A DNA stretch of 64,000 nt from Telmatactis stephensoni (Eukaryota; Cnidaria; Anthozoa; Actiniaria; Isophelliidae). The notes under the pieces were generated by a model. The model made no database searches. It saw only the letters and a program-made list of their open reading frames with translations, and was not told where the DNA came from. Shown one piece after another: positions 44,501 to 55,529 of the stretch; positions within the stretch are counted from its first letter, which is position 1; the number at the start of each line of letters is the position of its first letter. Position numbers and translations under genes: made by a program. The stretch covers positions 372,001 through 436,000 of the forward strand of contig JALIZF010001760.1 in the NCBI GenBank assembly GCA_029948255.1. Reading direction: 5' to 3'.

Positions 44501-45453
44501 CTTTATGTATTAATAAATAATATAAAAATTAGGTACTACCTAATAGCGGAGCTCCCATTTTTAAAAATAAATAATAATAATTTTAAATACTTTGTTTTTG
44601 ACGTTTTTGATTCAAATGAATTGGGCTTCCTGTGGTAATAGGCAAACAAAGATTGCATTTTGTTGTAAAAGTTGAAATAAAGATTATAGATCAAGCTTTA
44701 TAGCATTTGCTTTAGGGTTTGAAAAAACTCTTAACTTCAATCTCCTGAGAATTATATGGCTTTCAAGCCATATAGTCACCACAGTGATATTTATTCAGAT
44801 TCAGTCAGATTTTATAATTGACTTTGTAGTAGTAGTGGTTCATAATTCTCAGAAATAGAATGCAAAAATCCCTTACTCAAACTAATTTCATTCACATAAA
44901 TACTGAACCTGATTTCAACATCCCTCAATTAAACAATTTAAGACATTGCAGAATATTATATTTAGATTTTTCTTTACACGGAACAAGAATTCTCTCTTCC
45001 AGGTTACACTATAAATCATGACTTTAGATGAAATTGTAAAACAACTCAAAACAACTACTACCTAAAAGCAGAGCTCCAATTTCAATTTTAATATTCTGTG
45101 GCTTCCTGTGGTAATTGAAAAAGTTGAAATGAAGATTATTTCAAAAAGCATTTTTGCTGATAAGTTTTGGTTTTGGTTTGTATATATATTGTATGGGCAT
45201 GTAAGTTCAGTGACCTTTATTACAGTAAATTTAATATTCAGATTCACTGTCAGATTTCATAATTGACTTTGTAGTGGTTCATAATTTTCAGAAATAGAAA
45301 CAAAAATCTCAAAAACCTTTTTTTAAATTGATACAAGTAATTAAACCTTTTCAACATCCTGAATATTACAGAACAACATATCTTGATTTGTCTGTATATT
45401 TCTGACATCTTGTTTTTTGTGGTTGTTGTTGTTGTTTTGTCTTGTTATTTAAT
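44501..45453. other. Left arm of the 13.1-kb insertion, non-coding
   Basis: It holds a diverged local duplication: GCGGAGCTCCCATTT at 44547 resembles GCAGAGCTCCAATTT at 45067, and TAATTGACTTTGTAGTAG at 44815 resembles a second block near 45260. No gene. Confidence 0.5.
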
Positions 45454-45456
45454 TAA

Positions 45457-45641
45457 GCATTATCACACTCTTTTCCGTGTTTATATGCTCTCTTATCAAC
45501 ACGCGGGATGTTGGGAGAACACGAGAAAAGTTTTAGAATCACGAGCCGTAGGCGAGTGATTTTAAATCTTTTCGAGTGTTCTCCCAACATCCCAAGTGTT
45601 GATAAGAGAGCATATAAACACGGAAAAGAGTGTGATAATGC
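45457..45641. repeat. 185-bp palindrome, Crypton unit 1
   Basis: Arms of about 86 bp begin GCATTATCACACTCTTTTCC and end in its exact inverse complement, around the 13-base loop GAGCCGTAGGCGA. Only a few mismatches were seen (ACGCGGG versus CCCAAGT). It lies downstream of the recombinase gene and could form a cruciform or, in RNA, a very stable hairpin. Confidence 0.95.
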
Positions 45642-45982
45642 TTTTATAAAATAACCAACAAAGTTGCTTCACAGAAAGGGTTTTATTTTCGATTCTACCT
45701 GCTGATTGATGTATTAATTCTCCCAAGAAGCGTCAGAAAGCGCGCGCTAGCCAATTAAATTAGTCGAAAGAAATTGAAAAAAACCATCGTTTTCATTGAT
45801 CTTTATTTATAAATGAGTTAACTCTGAAAGAAAAGTCTTTCAATGAAATAAATTCTTGGATGAATTGTAAAGAAATCAAATCGAATTACAAAGTACAGTA
45901 AGGGTAATGTCAGTTCCATACAAAGATGGAAATCAAAATTACTCAATGCATGTGTATAAAGAGAAAAGTTCAAGACATCTGG

Positions 45983-47749
45983 TCACTTTTGAATGTTAAC
46001 TTCTACTTTACCAATGGTGCAGGATGTAAACAGGTTGCCAAACAATTCTTCATTGCTTGGAGGCTTTTTGTTGAACTGAGATTGGCTACTGGTAGCTACT
46101 GATTGACCAGGAGATGAAGAATTGGTGTTCACTAGTGCACTCGACAAAACGTCGCTGGCTAGACGTAGATCGTTGTCACTCGGTCTTGAGTTATAACTTC
46201 TCAAGCTGGCTTCATTTCTGTGCCCGGAAATGGCCATTATCTGTCGGTTTGACATTCTTGCTTCAGACCAAAGGGTTATTGCAGTGGCACGAACTGAGTG
46301 ATTGGTGTAAATTTTTGATAACTTTGCTGCGAGGCTGATTTGTTTCATCATCTCTGATAATTTATTCACGCCAAGTGGACGGTTTTCGTACCAAACCAAG
46401 TCGTCAGGCTTGAAATTTCGTTTGGGGTATTGAAATAGCGATTCATTAGCTGGATGGAGCTTGGATAGATATTTCTTGAGGCATTTATATCCATCTGTTG
46501 GAGAATCGGTCTCATACATACGGCCAAACTTCTCAAAACTTTGTATATCTGCCGTGCCACCGGGATGATTTTTCGTCGCTTCCTCGTGCGTCATGGTGAC
46601 AAATTTACGGCCTGCAGCATCAACTTCAAATGAAAAGCTTGACTTTTTGAGACTTCTCTGCCCTTCTCTGCCTCTCCGACACCAATAGAGCGTTGAGTGA
46701 AACCACACATTCGAAGAAGGCTCACAGGATGATCTGGTAAGATGACTGTGCTTGTTTTGATCTTTTGGATATCCTCTTGCTCGATAGGCGGCTTATGTTG
46801 TGCGTTTTCCTTTCCCTCCTTCTTGAGCATTTTCAATTTTGCATCTAACATTTGGTTAGAGGAGGCAAACTGTGGGTTGTTGGATATTTTGATCCCTTTA
46901 CTTATTGGTGGCATATTCAAGTAACGCTCAATAGCATATCTTAGGGAAATCAATGAGTTGCGACTGTAATCTTGTCCATCTTTATTTCGGACTTCGGCAT
47001 AAAATTGGCGGAGAAGTGCATCGATTTCTCTTTCTTCTAGTGTCTCTAACTTAAGATTTTTACCTCTTTCGTCACACCAATCTATAAAATAAAACTTCAC
47101 TGTTTAGGTTTTTTTCTTATAAATTAAATAACTCTGTATAAAGCATTGTTTTATTACGGCGTTTTGTCTCCGAGATAGCAAAACTTCGTCGTTGATTCGT
47201 TAACATTTATCAATTAGATAATATTTAGTCTATTTAAACATATTAATCAGTTTTAAAAGGGCTAGCGTTTATTTGTAATATTTTTTTCATTCACAGTTTT
47301 TTTCATTTTTCTACTGTAATTGGATTATTTGTAATTTTTTCTTGCTTCATTCACGTCAAAACATTGCCATGTCGCGCCTTGTCAAAACATTGCGTAATGT
47401 CTAGAGTACACAAAGTTGCAACTTTTTTGACGAAAAAACTCTTAGCGGCTAAAGGCAGACAAAGCAATCAAAAAGTGAAAGAAAGATAAAAATTGCTCTT
47501 ACCTTTAAAGACAGTGAATCCCCAAGACGTACTGTAATCCGTTCTCTTTGCTTGTGCGTTTGTCACGATTTTGTCTTGGTCGTTTTGAGAAAGCTCAGCA
47601 AAGCGAGGTTTTTTCGTGTATTTTTCGTTGTCACGATTTTCTTCGTTGGTACCTCTTTTTTCATCCAATGGAATTTGGATTTCAGACAGGTCAAATTCAA
47701 ATGATGGTAAATTGAGATAGTAGTTTTCATCAAATGTTTCTTCTGCCAT
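45983..47749 (-). CDS. Crypton tyrosine recombinase, copy 1, two exons, one frameshift
   Basis: Exon 1 is 47749-47503 (start MAEETFDENYY, good AAAATGG context; an upstream in-frame ATG at 47797 is possible). Donor AAAG|GTAAGA, acceptor TTTATAG|ATTGG, exon 2 from 47081 to 45983. The product would be about 448 aa. It has an N-terminal helical DNA-binding-like part (FKDWCDERGKN, SRNSLISLRYAIERYL). The catalytic set is complete: Arg in CRRGREG, HxxR in NHSVRATA, His in SGHRNEASLRSYN, and the Tyr of SYN as putative nucleophile. Just before the first Arg (near 46705, after SLLR) the frame shifts, which fits one lost base. The identical lesion is in copy 2, so it predates the duplication. Confidence 0.8.
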
Positions 47750-47872
47750 TTTCACCCGGTGATCCAACAAAAAGTTTTTGTTGGTTGTCCTCACCATGTC
47801 TCTATGCTCTTATATCAACATGGATTTCAACCAATCAGAGCGCGCGTTATATAATAGTTATTTTATAATTAA

Positions 47873-48057
47873 GCATTATCACACTCTTTTCCGTGTTTAT
47901 ATGCTCTCTTATCAACACGCGGGATGTTGGGAGAACACGAGAAAAGTTTTAGAATCACGAGCCGTAGGCGAGTGATTTTAAATCTTTTCGAGTGTTCTCC
48001 CAACATCCCAAGTGTTGATAAGAGAGCATATAAACACGGAAAAGAGTGTGATAATGC
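47873..48057. repeat. 185-bp palindrome, Crypton unit 2
   Basis: Same sequence as 45457-45641. It separates the two recombinase genes. The flanking GTTATTTTATAA and TTATAAAATAAC extend the symmetry outward by about 12 bp. Confidence 0.95.
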
Positions 48058-48397
48058 TTTTATAAAATAACCAACAAAGTTGCTTCACAGAAAGGGTTTT
48101 ATTTTCGATTCTACCTGCTGATTGATGTATTAATTCTCCCAAGAAGCGTCAGAAAGCGCGCGCTAGCCAATTAAATTAGTCGAAAGAAATTGAAAAAACC
48201 ATCGTTTTCATTGATCTTTATTTATAAATGAGTTAACTCTGAAAGAAAAGTCTTTCAATGAAATAAATTCTTGGATGAATTGTAAAGAAATCAAATCGAA
48301 TTACAAAGTACAGTAAGGGTAATGTCAGTTCCATACAAAGATGGAAATCAAAATTACTCAATGCATGTGTATAAAGAGAAAAGTTCAAGACATCTGG

Positions 48398-50164
48398 TCA
48401 CTTTTGAATGTTAACTTCTACTTTACCAATGGTGCAGGATGTAAACAGGTTGCCAAACAATTCTTCATTGCTTGGAGGCTTTTTGTTGAACTGAGATTGG
48501 CTACTGGTAGCTACTGATTGACCAGGAGATGAAGAATTGGTGTTCACTAGTGCACTCGACAAAACGTCGCTGGCTAGACGTAGATCGTTGTCACTCGGTC
48601 TTGAGTTATAACTTCTCAAGCTGGCTTCATTTCTGTGCCCGGAAATGGCCATTATCTGTCGGTTTGACATTCTTGCTTCAGACCAAAGGGTTATTGCAGT
48701 GGCACGAACTGAGTGATTGGTGTAAATTTTTGATAACTTTGCTGCGAGGCTGATTTGTTTCATCATCTCTGATAATTTATTCACGCCAAGTGGACGGTTT
48801 TCGTACCAAACCAAGTCGTCAGGCTTGAAATTTCGTTTGGGGTATTGAAATAGCGATTCATTAGCTGGATGGAGCTTGGATAGATATTTCTTGAGGCATT
48901 TATATCCATCTGTTGGAGAATCGGTCTCATACATACGGCCAAACTTCTCAAAACTTTGTATATCTGCCGTGCCACCGGGATGATTTTTCGTCGCTTCCTC
49001 GTGCGTCATGGTGACAAATTTACGGCCTGCAGCATCAACTTCAAATGAAAAGCTTGACTTTTTGAGACTTCTCTGCCCTTCTCTGCCTCTCCGACACCAA
49101 TAGAGCGTTGAGTGAAACCACACATTCGAAGAAGGCTCACAGGATGATCTGGTAAGATGACTGTGCTTGTTTTGATCTTTTGGATATCCTCTTGCTCGAT
49201 AGGCGGCTTATGTTGTGCGTTTTCCTTTCCCTCCTTCTTGAGCATTTTCAATTTTGCATCTAACATTTGGTTAGAGGAGGCAAACTGTGGGTTGTTGGAT
49301 ATTTTGATCCCTTTACTTATTGGTGGCATATTCAAGTAACGCTCAATAGCATATCTTAGGGAAATCAATGAGTTGCGACTGTAATCTTGTCCATCTTTAT
49401 TTCGGACTTCGGCATAAAATTGGCGGAGAAGTGCATCGATTTCTCTTTCTTCTAGTGTCTCTAACTTAAGATTTTTACCTCTTTCGTCACACCAATCTAT
49501 AAAATAAAACTTCACTGTTTAGGTTTTTTTCTTATAAATTAAATAACTCTGTATAAAGCATTGTTTTATTACGGCGTTTTGTCTCCGAGATAGCAAAACT
49601 TCGTCGTTGATTCGTTAACATTTATCAATTAGATAATATTTAGTCTATTTAAACATATTAATCAGTTTTAAAAGGGCTAGCGTTTATTTGTAATATTTTT
49701 TTCATTCACAGTTTTTTTCATTTTTCTACTGTAATTGGATTATTTGTAATTTTTTCTTGCTTCATTCACGTCAAAACATTGCCATGTCGCGCCTTGTCAA
49801 AACATTGCGTAATGTCTAGAGTACACAAAGTTGCAACTTTTTTGACGAAAAAACTCTTAGCGGCTAAAGGCAGACAAAGCAATCAAAAAGTGAAAGAAAG
49901 ATAAAAATTGCTCTTACCTTTAAAGACAGTGAATCCCCAAGACGTACTGTAATCCGTTCTCTTTGCTTGTGCGTTTGTCACGATTTTGTCTTGGTCGTTT
50001 TGAGAAAGCTCAGCAAAGCGAGGTTTTTTCGTGTATTTTTCGTTGTCACGATTTTCTTCGTTGGTACCTCTTTTTTCATCCAATGGAATTTGGATTTCAG
50101 ACAGGTCAAATTCAAATGATGGTAAATTGAGATAGTAGTTTTCATCAAATGTTTCTTCTGCCAT
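48398..50164 (-). CDS. Crypton tyrosine recombinase, copy 2, same frameshift
   Basis: Exon 1 is 50164-49918 and exon 2 is 49496-48398. The protein fragments are identical to copy 1, including intact catalytic Arg, HxxR, His and Tyr motifs and the shared frameshift near 49120. Whether either copy is functional depends on this lesion being real. Confidence 0.8.
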
Positions 50165-50284
50165 TTTCACCCGGTGATCCAACAAAAAGTTTTTGTTGGT
50201 TGTCCTCACCATGTCTCTATGCTCTTATATCAACATGGATTTCAACCAATCAGAGCGCGCGTTATATAATAGTTATTTTATAAT

Positions 50285-51262
50285 GTAGAATAGAATGACA
50301 CACTAGGTGAACCCTTGTCTCTTCCAGATTACACTGATAATACAATTTAAAGTGATTATAAACAGCTACTTGACATAACAAGAAAACAAGGTTAATAAGC
50401 ATTTTCAACTTCGTGCTTAATGTAAAACAACTCTAGTTTGCATGCAAAATTCCTTCCTTTTTGCCTGTCAATTTTTTCATTAAATTCCAGACCCAAACTT
50501 GTGCTGTATTTACACATTAGTGGGGTTGAAATAAGTTGAAAATCATTTTTTTACTAATTTTATTATTATTAGAACTAGTGCAAAAAGTTCACCGTAAAAC
50601 AAAATGTCGTTGTACATTTCATGTAAGACTTTAATACTTGATCGAGTGTTTGTTTAAACTTGGCCACAGTTCAACGTGCATAAAAGTCATCAATCCCAAA
50701 TAAAAGATAAAAGATGAAATATAGGTACAAGAGACTTTTTGACAACATTTTCTGGCCAGGGTCTTTACCTTGAAGAGCTTTCCTTGTTGTCTTTAGAAGC
50801 GTAGTCCTTGTTTCACGCTCAATGCAGACGATTCTTGATTTCCAACTTTGACTAGATTTTTAAGCAGCTTTATACTGAAGGCATCTTCACGAAACGAATA
50901 ATACACGATCTTCAATAACTCATTCTTTATGAGAAGTTTTTTGAAGCTACGAATCCAACTAAAAAGTCGTCCAACTTTGAAAATATTCTCTGTGTCCTTC
51001 GTCTTTCGAGCAGTTTTTGAAACGGCACTGGGCTCGAAAAAAAATTCAAAAATACGGGGTTTTTTTTTGCTTTAACCTGTCAAGATTGGTACAGATTAAT
51101 GATTATGAAAATCGCTAAATTTTTACGAGGTTTTGAGAAGAATCTTTTTAAGTTTTGCAAGTTAAAACTGCGAGGAAACTTGTAAATTTCCAGTTTTCAA
51201 AGTGTCAGCGCGCGCTCAAGTTGGCGCCAAAAATCAATCAGCCAGTCAGCATCGCGATGTAC
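50285..51262. other. Non-coding stretch
   Basis: No supported gene; interior of the 13.1-kb insertion. Confidence 0.4.
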
Positions 51263-53041
51263 ACGGACGGACGGACGGACGGACGGACGTACGGACCAAG
51301 GAGGATTGGCAGATCTTCCCATAATGCTTTGCGCACAACTTATATTATCACTTTTTGCTGATCACGTGATCAGTCATTTGGCGATGGATTTCTTACCTAG
51401 AGATAGGAGCTCGTAAGTCGAAAGCATTTATGGACAAAACCACAATAATTCTGCATTGCCTTGATTATGGACAGACGCAAAAGGTTGTTATCGAAAGTTG
51501 TCTATGTTTAGAGGTAAATACCGTCATTGGTCACAAGTTTTCCTGAGAAAACAGCCGAAACTGGAGGTTTTTTGTGTTCCCTTTTACAGACCTTTACATC
51601 AAAACTAGTCAGCGAGAGTCATAGAAAACTATCTTCTATGGCTTTTATCAAGAACGATCAAATTGTGTTGTTTTTATGATCAAAACTAATAATATTCTCA
51701 AAACTTGGACAAAAGTGTTCGTACTTTTGACTAATCAGTGTGACTCAAGAAGCGGCGTTTTTGACAATAGTTTGACAACTTTCATCGAAAGAATCTGGCA
51801 GAAATTAATTATGCCGAGCAAAGAGTTTTCTGTTTTTATAATGGAACTATGACTCGAAAAAAGACGAAACGGTAAAATATAAGACCATATAACTTACAGT
51901 TCTTCAAGATTTGCAAGTCTTTACGTGCTCTTCGATGAATCAGGCAGCGTTAAACATGGTGAATTGAAAGCCGTGTTTTTGGCTGAAGCTGAAGTTTGAA
52001 AGAGGCTTACAGAATGAGGATTTTGCTGGTAAACGAGAAGCTGTCGATTTGAATTATCTATTGGCTGTTTACCAATAGCTTGTGTTAAAACATCTCTTCA
52101 CTGGCGTAGTTGGATTTTTACGAATAATGTACAAGTTGTCTCGTGGCGACGGTCAAGTTTGGAAATCTTCTTCTGTACATTGTACATGTTTTTGTACGTA
52201 AGTAAGAAAAAAACCTTTGTTTAATTTAACTGACTGGCGTCGTTTGAAAATTAATGCTCAACCAAGTCGTTTTCCTTGAATATTTACACTTTTTTGCTTG
52301 TGAAACTCATTTGTATTATATTGTTTGTAAATTAAACTAAAATTGGAAAGATGGAAAGTCTTTTTTTATATCTTTAAGTTTTGGTTTCCTTACTAAAGTA
52401 AAATTTGTAGCCACACAAACTCATTCGTCAGAAAACCATGTCTTTATCGGTGAAAGCCATTTAGTTATCAACTCCATAACTCGAAGATAGCTTTAATTCC
52501 TTAGCCAAGGTTTTGCCCTTCCCATCAACCACACGTCATATTGGCTTTCTTGTTCATAGTTCTTCAACCGTAAAAGGGCAATGTTCATGTCTTTTGTTCA
52601 TCACAAAAACATGAAGCCCTTTGGAGCCCTTTCTAAAAATTAACATCCAAATTTCTTCTTCTATCAGTTAATAAGGGTATTTTTCCTATATGTTCAATTT
52701 TTCAAGCTGATTTTTACTTCTTTTGTTGGGTTGTTTGTCACTGTCCCGGCATTTTCTACAAACGGTGAAAAAACCGATAATTCAAAGCGACGAAAAAAAT
52801 CAACAAAAACAGATCACGATGTTTTAAAGTTTTCTGAAATGGAAAACACATGTTAGAGAAGGTTTTCTTGCATTTCTCTTGTCTATTTTTCGCCAAAAAA
52901 CGATAAAAAAGCAACTTCAAAAACCAAATCTCAACCACAGAATCAGCTGTTCCAATTTATTCACTTCCGGTCACTACGGTAATTTGTGCGCAAAGCTTCA
53001 TGGGAAGCTCTGCCAATCCTCCTTGGTACGGACGGACGTAC
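51263..53041. repeat. 1.8-kb inverted-repeat element with (ACGG)n end
   Basis: The left arm (51281-51339) reads ACGGACCAAGGAGGATTGGC and continues TTCCCATAATGCTTTGCGCACAA. The right arm (52984-53041) is its imperfect inverse. An eight-unit (GGAC)n tract marks the left side; a shorter one lies on the right. The 1.6 kb between has no convincing coding frame. Confidence 0.75.
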
Positions 53042-53108
53042 AGCCGTTGGGCTCCCTGTGTGTCCATGAAAAATCAACTCGATGGGTTACCATTTTTTCT
53101 TAGGTATG

Positions 53109-53152
53109 GTGCTCCGCTCGCGCGGGCCTTCGGCCCGCGCGGGAGCTCCGCT
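53109..53152. repeat. GC-rich hairpin
   Basis: GCTCGCGCGGGCC and GGCCCGCGCGGGAGC face each other across TTC in a strongly AT-rich setting. Confidence 0.8.
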
Positions 53153-53204
53153 AAAAAGAATTAGAAAAATAATTATAATAAAAAAAATTAAAAAAATAAT
53201 TAAT

Positions 53205-54180
53205 CTAATACACATAACGGAATTTAAGCAATTGATCAGTTGCTTAAATTCCGTTATGTACTATAGTATAAATAGTAATTTTTAGCAAATGATTTTATTT
53301 ATAATACACATAACAGAATATAAGCAACAAATCAATTGCTTAAATTCCGTTATACAAGAACAGAATTTATGCAACTAATTACTAGCTTAAATTCCCGTTA
53401 TGTATTTATATAGTACCAATAGTTATTTTAACTAAAAAAATATTAATATAAACATAACGAAATTTAAGCAACTAATTTAAGCAACCTATTTTTTCACTGA
53501 AAACATTGTTGAGAATACTATTTCCAATTAAGGTTGGAACTACATTTCAATTCAAGCAAACGAAGTATGGCTGTAAATCAAGTCGATAAATTATCGAACA
53601 GTTTGTACATTTATTTTTATCTGACTATCCTGTGACAATGTTCGAACAATTTTGTGACCGTAACACGAACTTGACGGCTAGAGGTCAATAGGTGAATTGC
53701 TTAAATATTATGTAACACAATGTTAGCAATGTAACAGCATTCTCAATTTCTAAAGTTTCTTGCTTAAATTTCGTTATAAGAGAACAGAATTTATGCAACT
53801 AACTACTTGCTTAAATTCCGTTATATAAGAATGGAATTTATGCAGCTAATTACTTGCTTAAATTCCGTTATATAAGAACATGATTTATGCAGCAAATCAA
53901 TTGCTTAAATTCCGTTATATAAGAACATGATTTATGCAACTGATTACTTGCTTAAATTCAGTTATATGAGAACACGATTTATGCAACTGATTACTTGCTT
54001 AAATTCCGTTATATAAGAATGGAATTTATGCAACTGATTACTTGCTTAAATTCCGTTATATAAGAACACAATTTATGCAACTGATTACTTGCTTAAATTC
54101 CGTTATATAAGAATGGAATTTATGCAACTGATTACTTGCTTAAATTCCGTTATATAAGAACACAATTTATGCAACTGATT
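53205..54180. repeat. 47-bp satellite array, forward
   Basis: The best copies (53760-54180) have a 47-bp period with TTGCTTAAATTCCGTTATAT and AATTTATGCAACTGATTAC. Degenerate and partly inverted monomers extend back to 53205. The array is inverted relative to 57115-57470. Confidence 0.9.
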
Positions 54181-54304
54181 CAATCCGTGGCGCATTCCGA
54201 TATTTCGTTTTCCCATTATTCACTCCAATAGAAAATGGGTGCATACGTAGCTATTAGCAAGAGACCATAATATTAAGAGAGCGAAATTCAGTATTGATGT
54301 TTGT

Positions 54305-54488
54305 GCGATGTTCGTGGCGCCTAAGGCTTTTTTTAGTAATTTCGCCATCACGCGCGCAAGGCACTTAAACAATAGAATTTAAACGGTCCCTTCCGCGCGC
54401 ACGTCAAAAATCCAATTCTATTGGTTGAGGGCCTTGCGCGCGCGACGGCGAAGTTACTAAAAATAGCCTTAGTCGCCGCGAACATCGC
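54305..54488. repeat. Foldback with GCGATGTTCGTGGCG ends
   Basis: The left arm from GCGATGTTCGTGGCGCCTAA is mirrored by the right arm ending TTAGTCGCCGCGAACATCGC, around a GC-rich centre with GCGCGC tracts. A single arm of the same element lies at 58600-58735. Confidence 0.75.
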
Positions 54489-55019
54489 AATCAGCTACGC
54501 CCGTTATTCAAGAAAATGGAGTGCTTGTCACCCACGTGTACTTGTGGATACTTCGTTAAAGCCCAACATATCTTTAAAATGCCTCTTATTTATACAATTA
54601 CGTCGCGTATTGTGCGAACCTTATTGGTAGTCTATTTCTGTATTTGGCCGTTCCGTTATCTCGTGGTTTTTGGTCATCGTCGATGTTTCGATGCGATATT
54701 TTGGCTCGTTTCTCCATGTTCAAGTCAAGCATCTCCCTCAAGCTGCTGTACAAGCATGAACGTTTAATGTCTTTTAATTACAATATTTGTGTTTTAATTC
54801 ATCGTTCAGGAGTTCAATATTTAGCCCATGTAATGTTTTGTAGTACTTTCGAGTAGTGAAGTGCAATCAAATGATAGGAGTACAGGCACTAAGAGCATGC
54901 AGAATGTCCACTTTTTACGACAAAAATAGTGCAAATATGATTACAGAAAACAATAGTTTATCACTATCTCGAACAATAGACGCTGTACGCTTTTAGTGTG
55001 ACAAAATAAACTGTAGCAT
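54489..55019. other. Non-coding stretch
   Basis: No supported gene. Confidence 0.4.
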
Positions 55020-55275
55020 AACTTAAGACACTGAAGGCTGAAACATCGCGCGCAACACAATGTTGCAGCGTGTGTCCACCCATTCCAATGTTTTGCGAAA
55101 CGTTGCGCGCAACAGCCGCAGAAGCAGGATCGCGTTCTACTTCTACAACTGTTCATAACTGTTGCGCGCAACATTGCACGAGATGTTTCAGTGGTGGGCA
55201 CACGGTACAACCGTGTTGCGCGCGATGTTTCAACAAATGTTTCGGGAAAAGTTGCACCGTGTGTCCGGGCCTTGA
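55020..55275. mobile_element. MITE, GGCCCGGACACACGGTGCAA type, copy 1
   Basis: The right end GTTGCACCGTGTGTCCGGGC is intact. The left end is lost or replaced by CTGAAACATCGCGCGCAACA. Interior repeats of TTGCGCGCAACA and CAATGTTGCAGCGTGTGTCC are shared with copy 2. Confidence 0.65.
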
Positions 55276-55338
55276 GATACCTTGATTTCTTTTGTGTCTA
55301 TCTTAAATTGTTACGGACACTATTTCACGGGTTCATTA

Positions 55339-55529
55339 AGGCCCGGACACACGGTGCAACATTTCTTGAAACATTTGCTGAAACATCGCGCGTAACACAA
55401 TGTTGCAGCGTGTGTCCACCCATTCCAATGTTTCGCAAAACGTTGCGCGCAACAGTCGCAGAAGTAGGATCGAGTTTTGCGGTGTTTCAGCAAATGTTTC
55501 GGGAAAAGTTGCACCGTGTCTCCGGGCCT
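55339..55529. mobile_element. MITE, GGCCCGGACACACGGTGCAA type, copy 2
   Basis: Complete, with both ends: AGGCCCGGACACACGGTGCA and its inverse GTTGCACCGTGTCTCCGGGC. Internal AACATTTGCTGAAACATCGC has an inverted partner. Non-coding. Confidence 0.8.

Larger units (their letters stand above)
45454..47869 (-). mobile_element. Crypton unit 1 (2416 bp), head-to-tail with unit 2
   Basis: It repeats at 47870-50284 with one difference noticed, a 7-A versus 6-A run near 45777 and 48193. The three junctions are AAT|TAAGC (45451-45458), AAT|TAAGC (47867-47874) and AAT|GTAGA (50282-50289). Each is thus bordered by AAT, as expected for a tyrosine-recombinase element that integrates a circle at a short shared sequence. 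The left flank GTTATTTAAT also resembles the unit end GTTATTTTATAAT. Each unit has one recombinase gene and a palindrome beyond its 3' end. Confidence 0.8.
47870..50284 (-). mobile_element. Crypton unit 2 (2415 bp)
   Basis: Second, near-identical member of the head-to-tail pair. It starts directly after the AAT at 47867-47869 and ends TTTTATAAT at 50284, followed by host-side sequence GTAGAATAG. No third palindrome follows. Confidence 0.8.
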
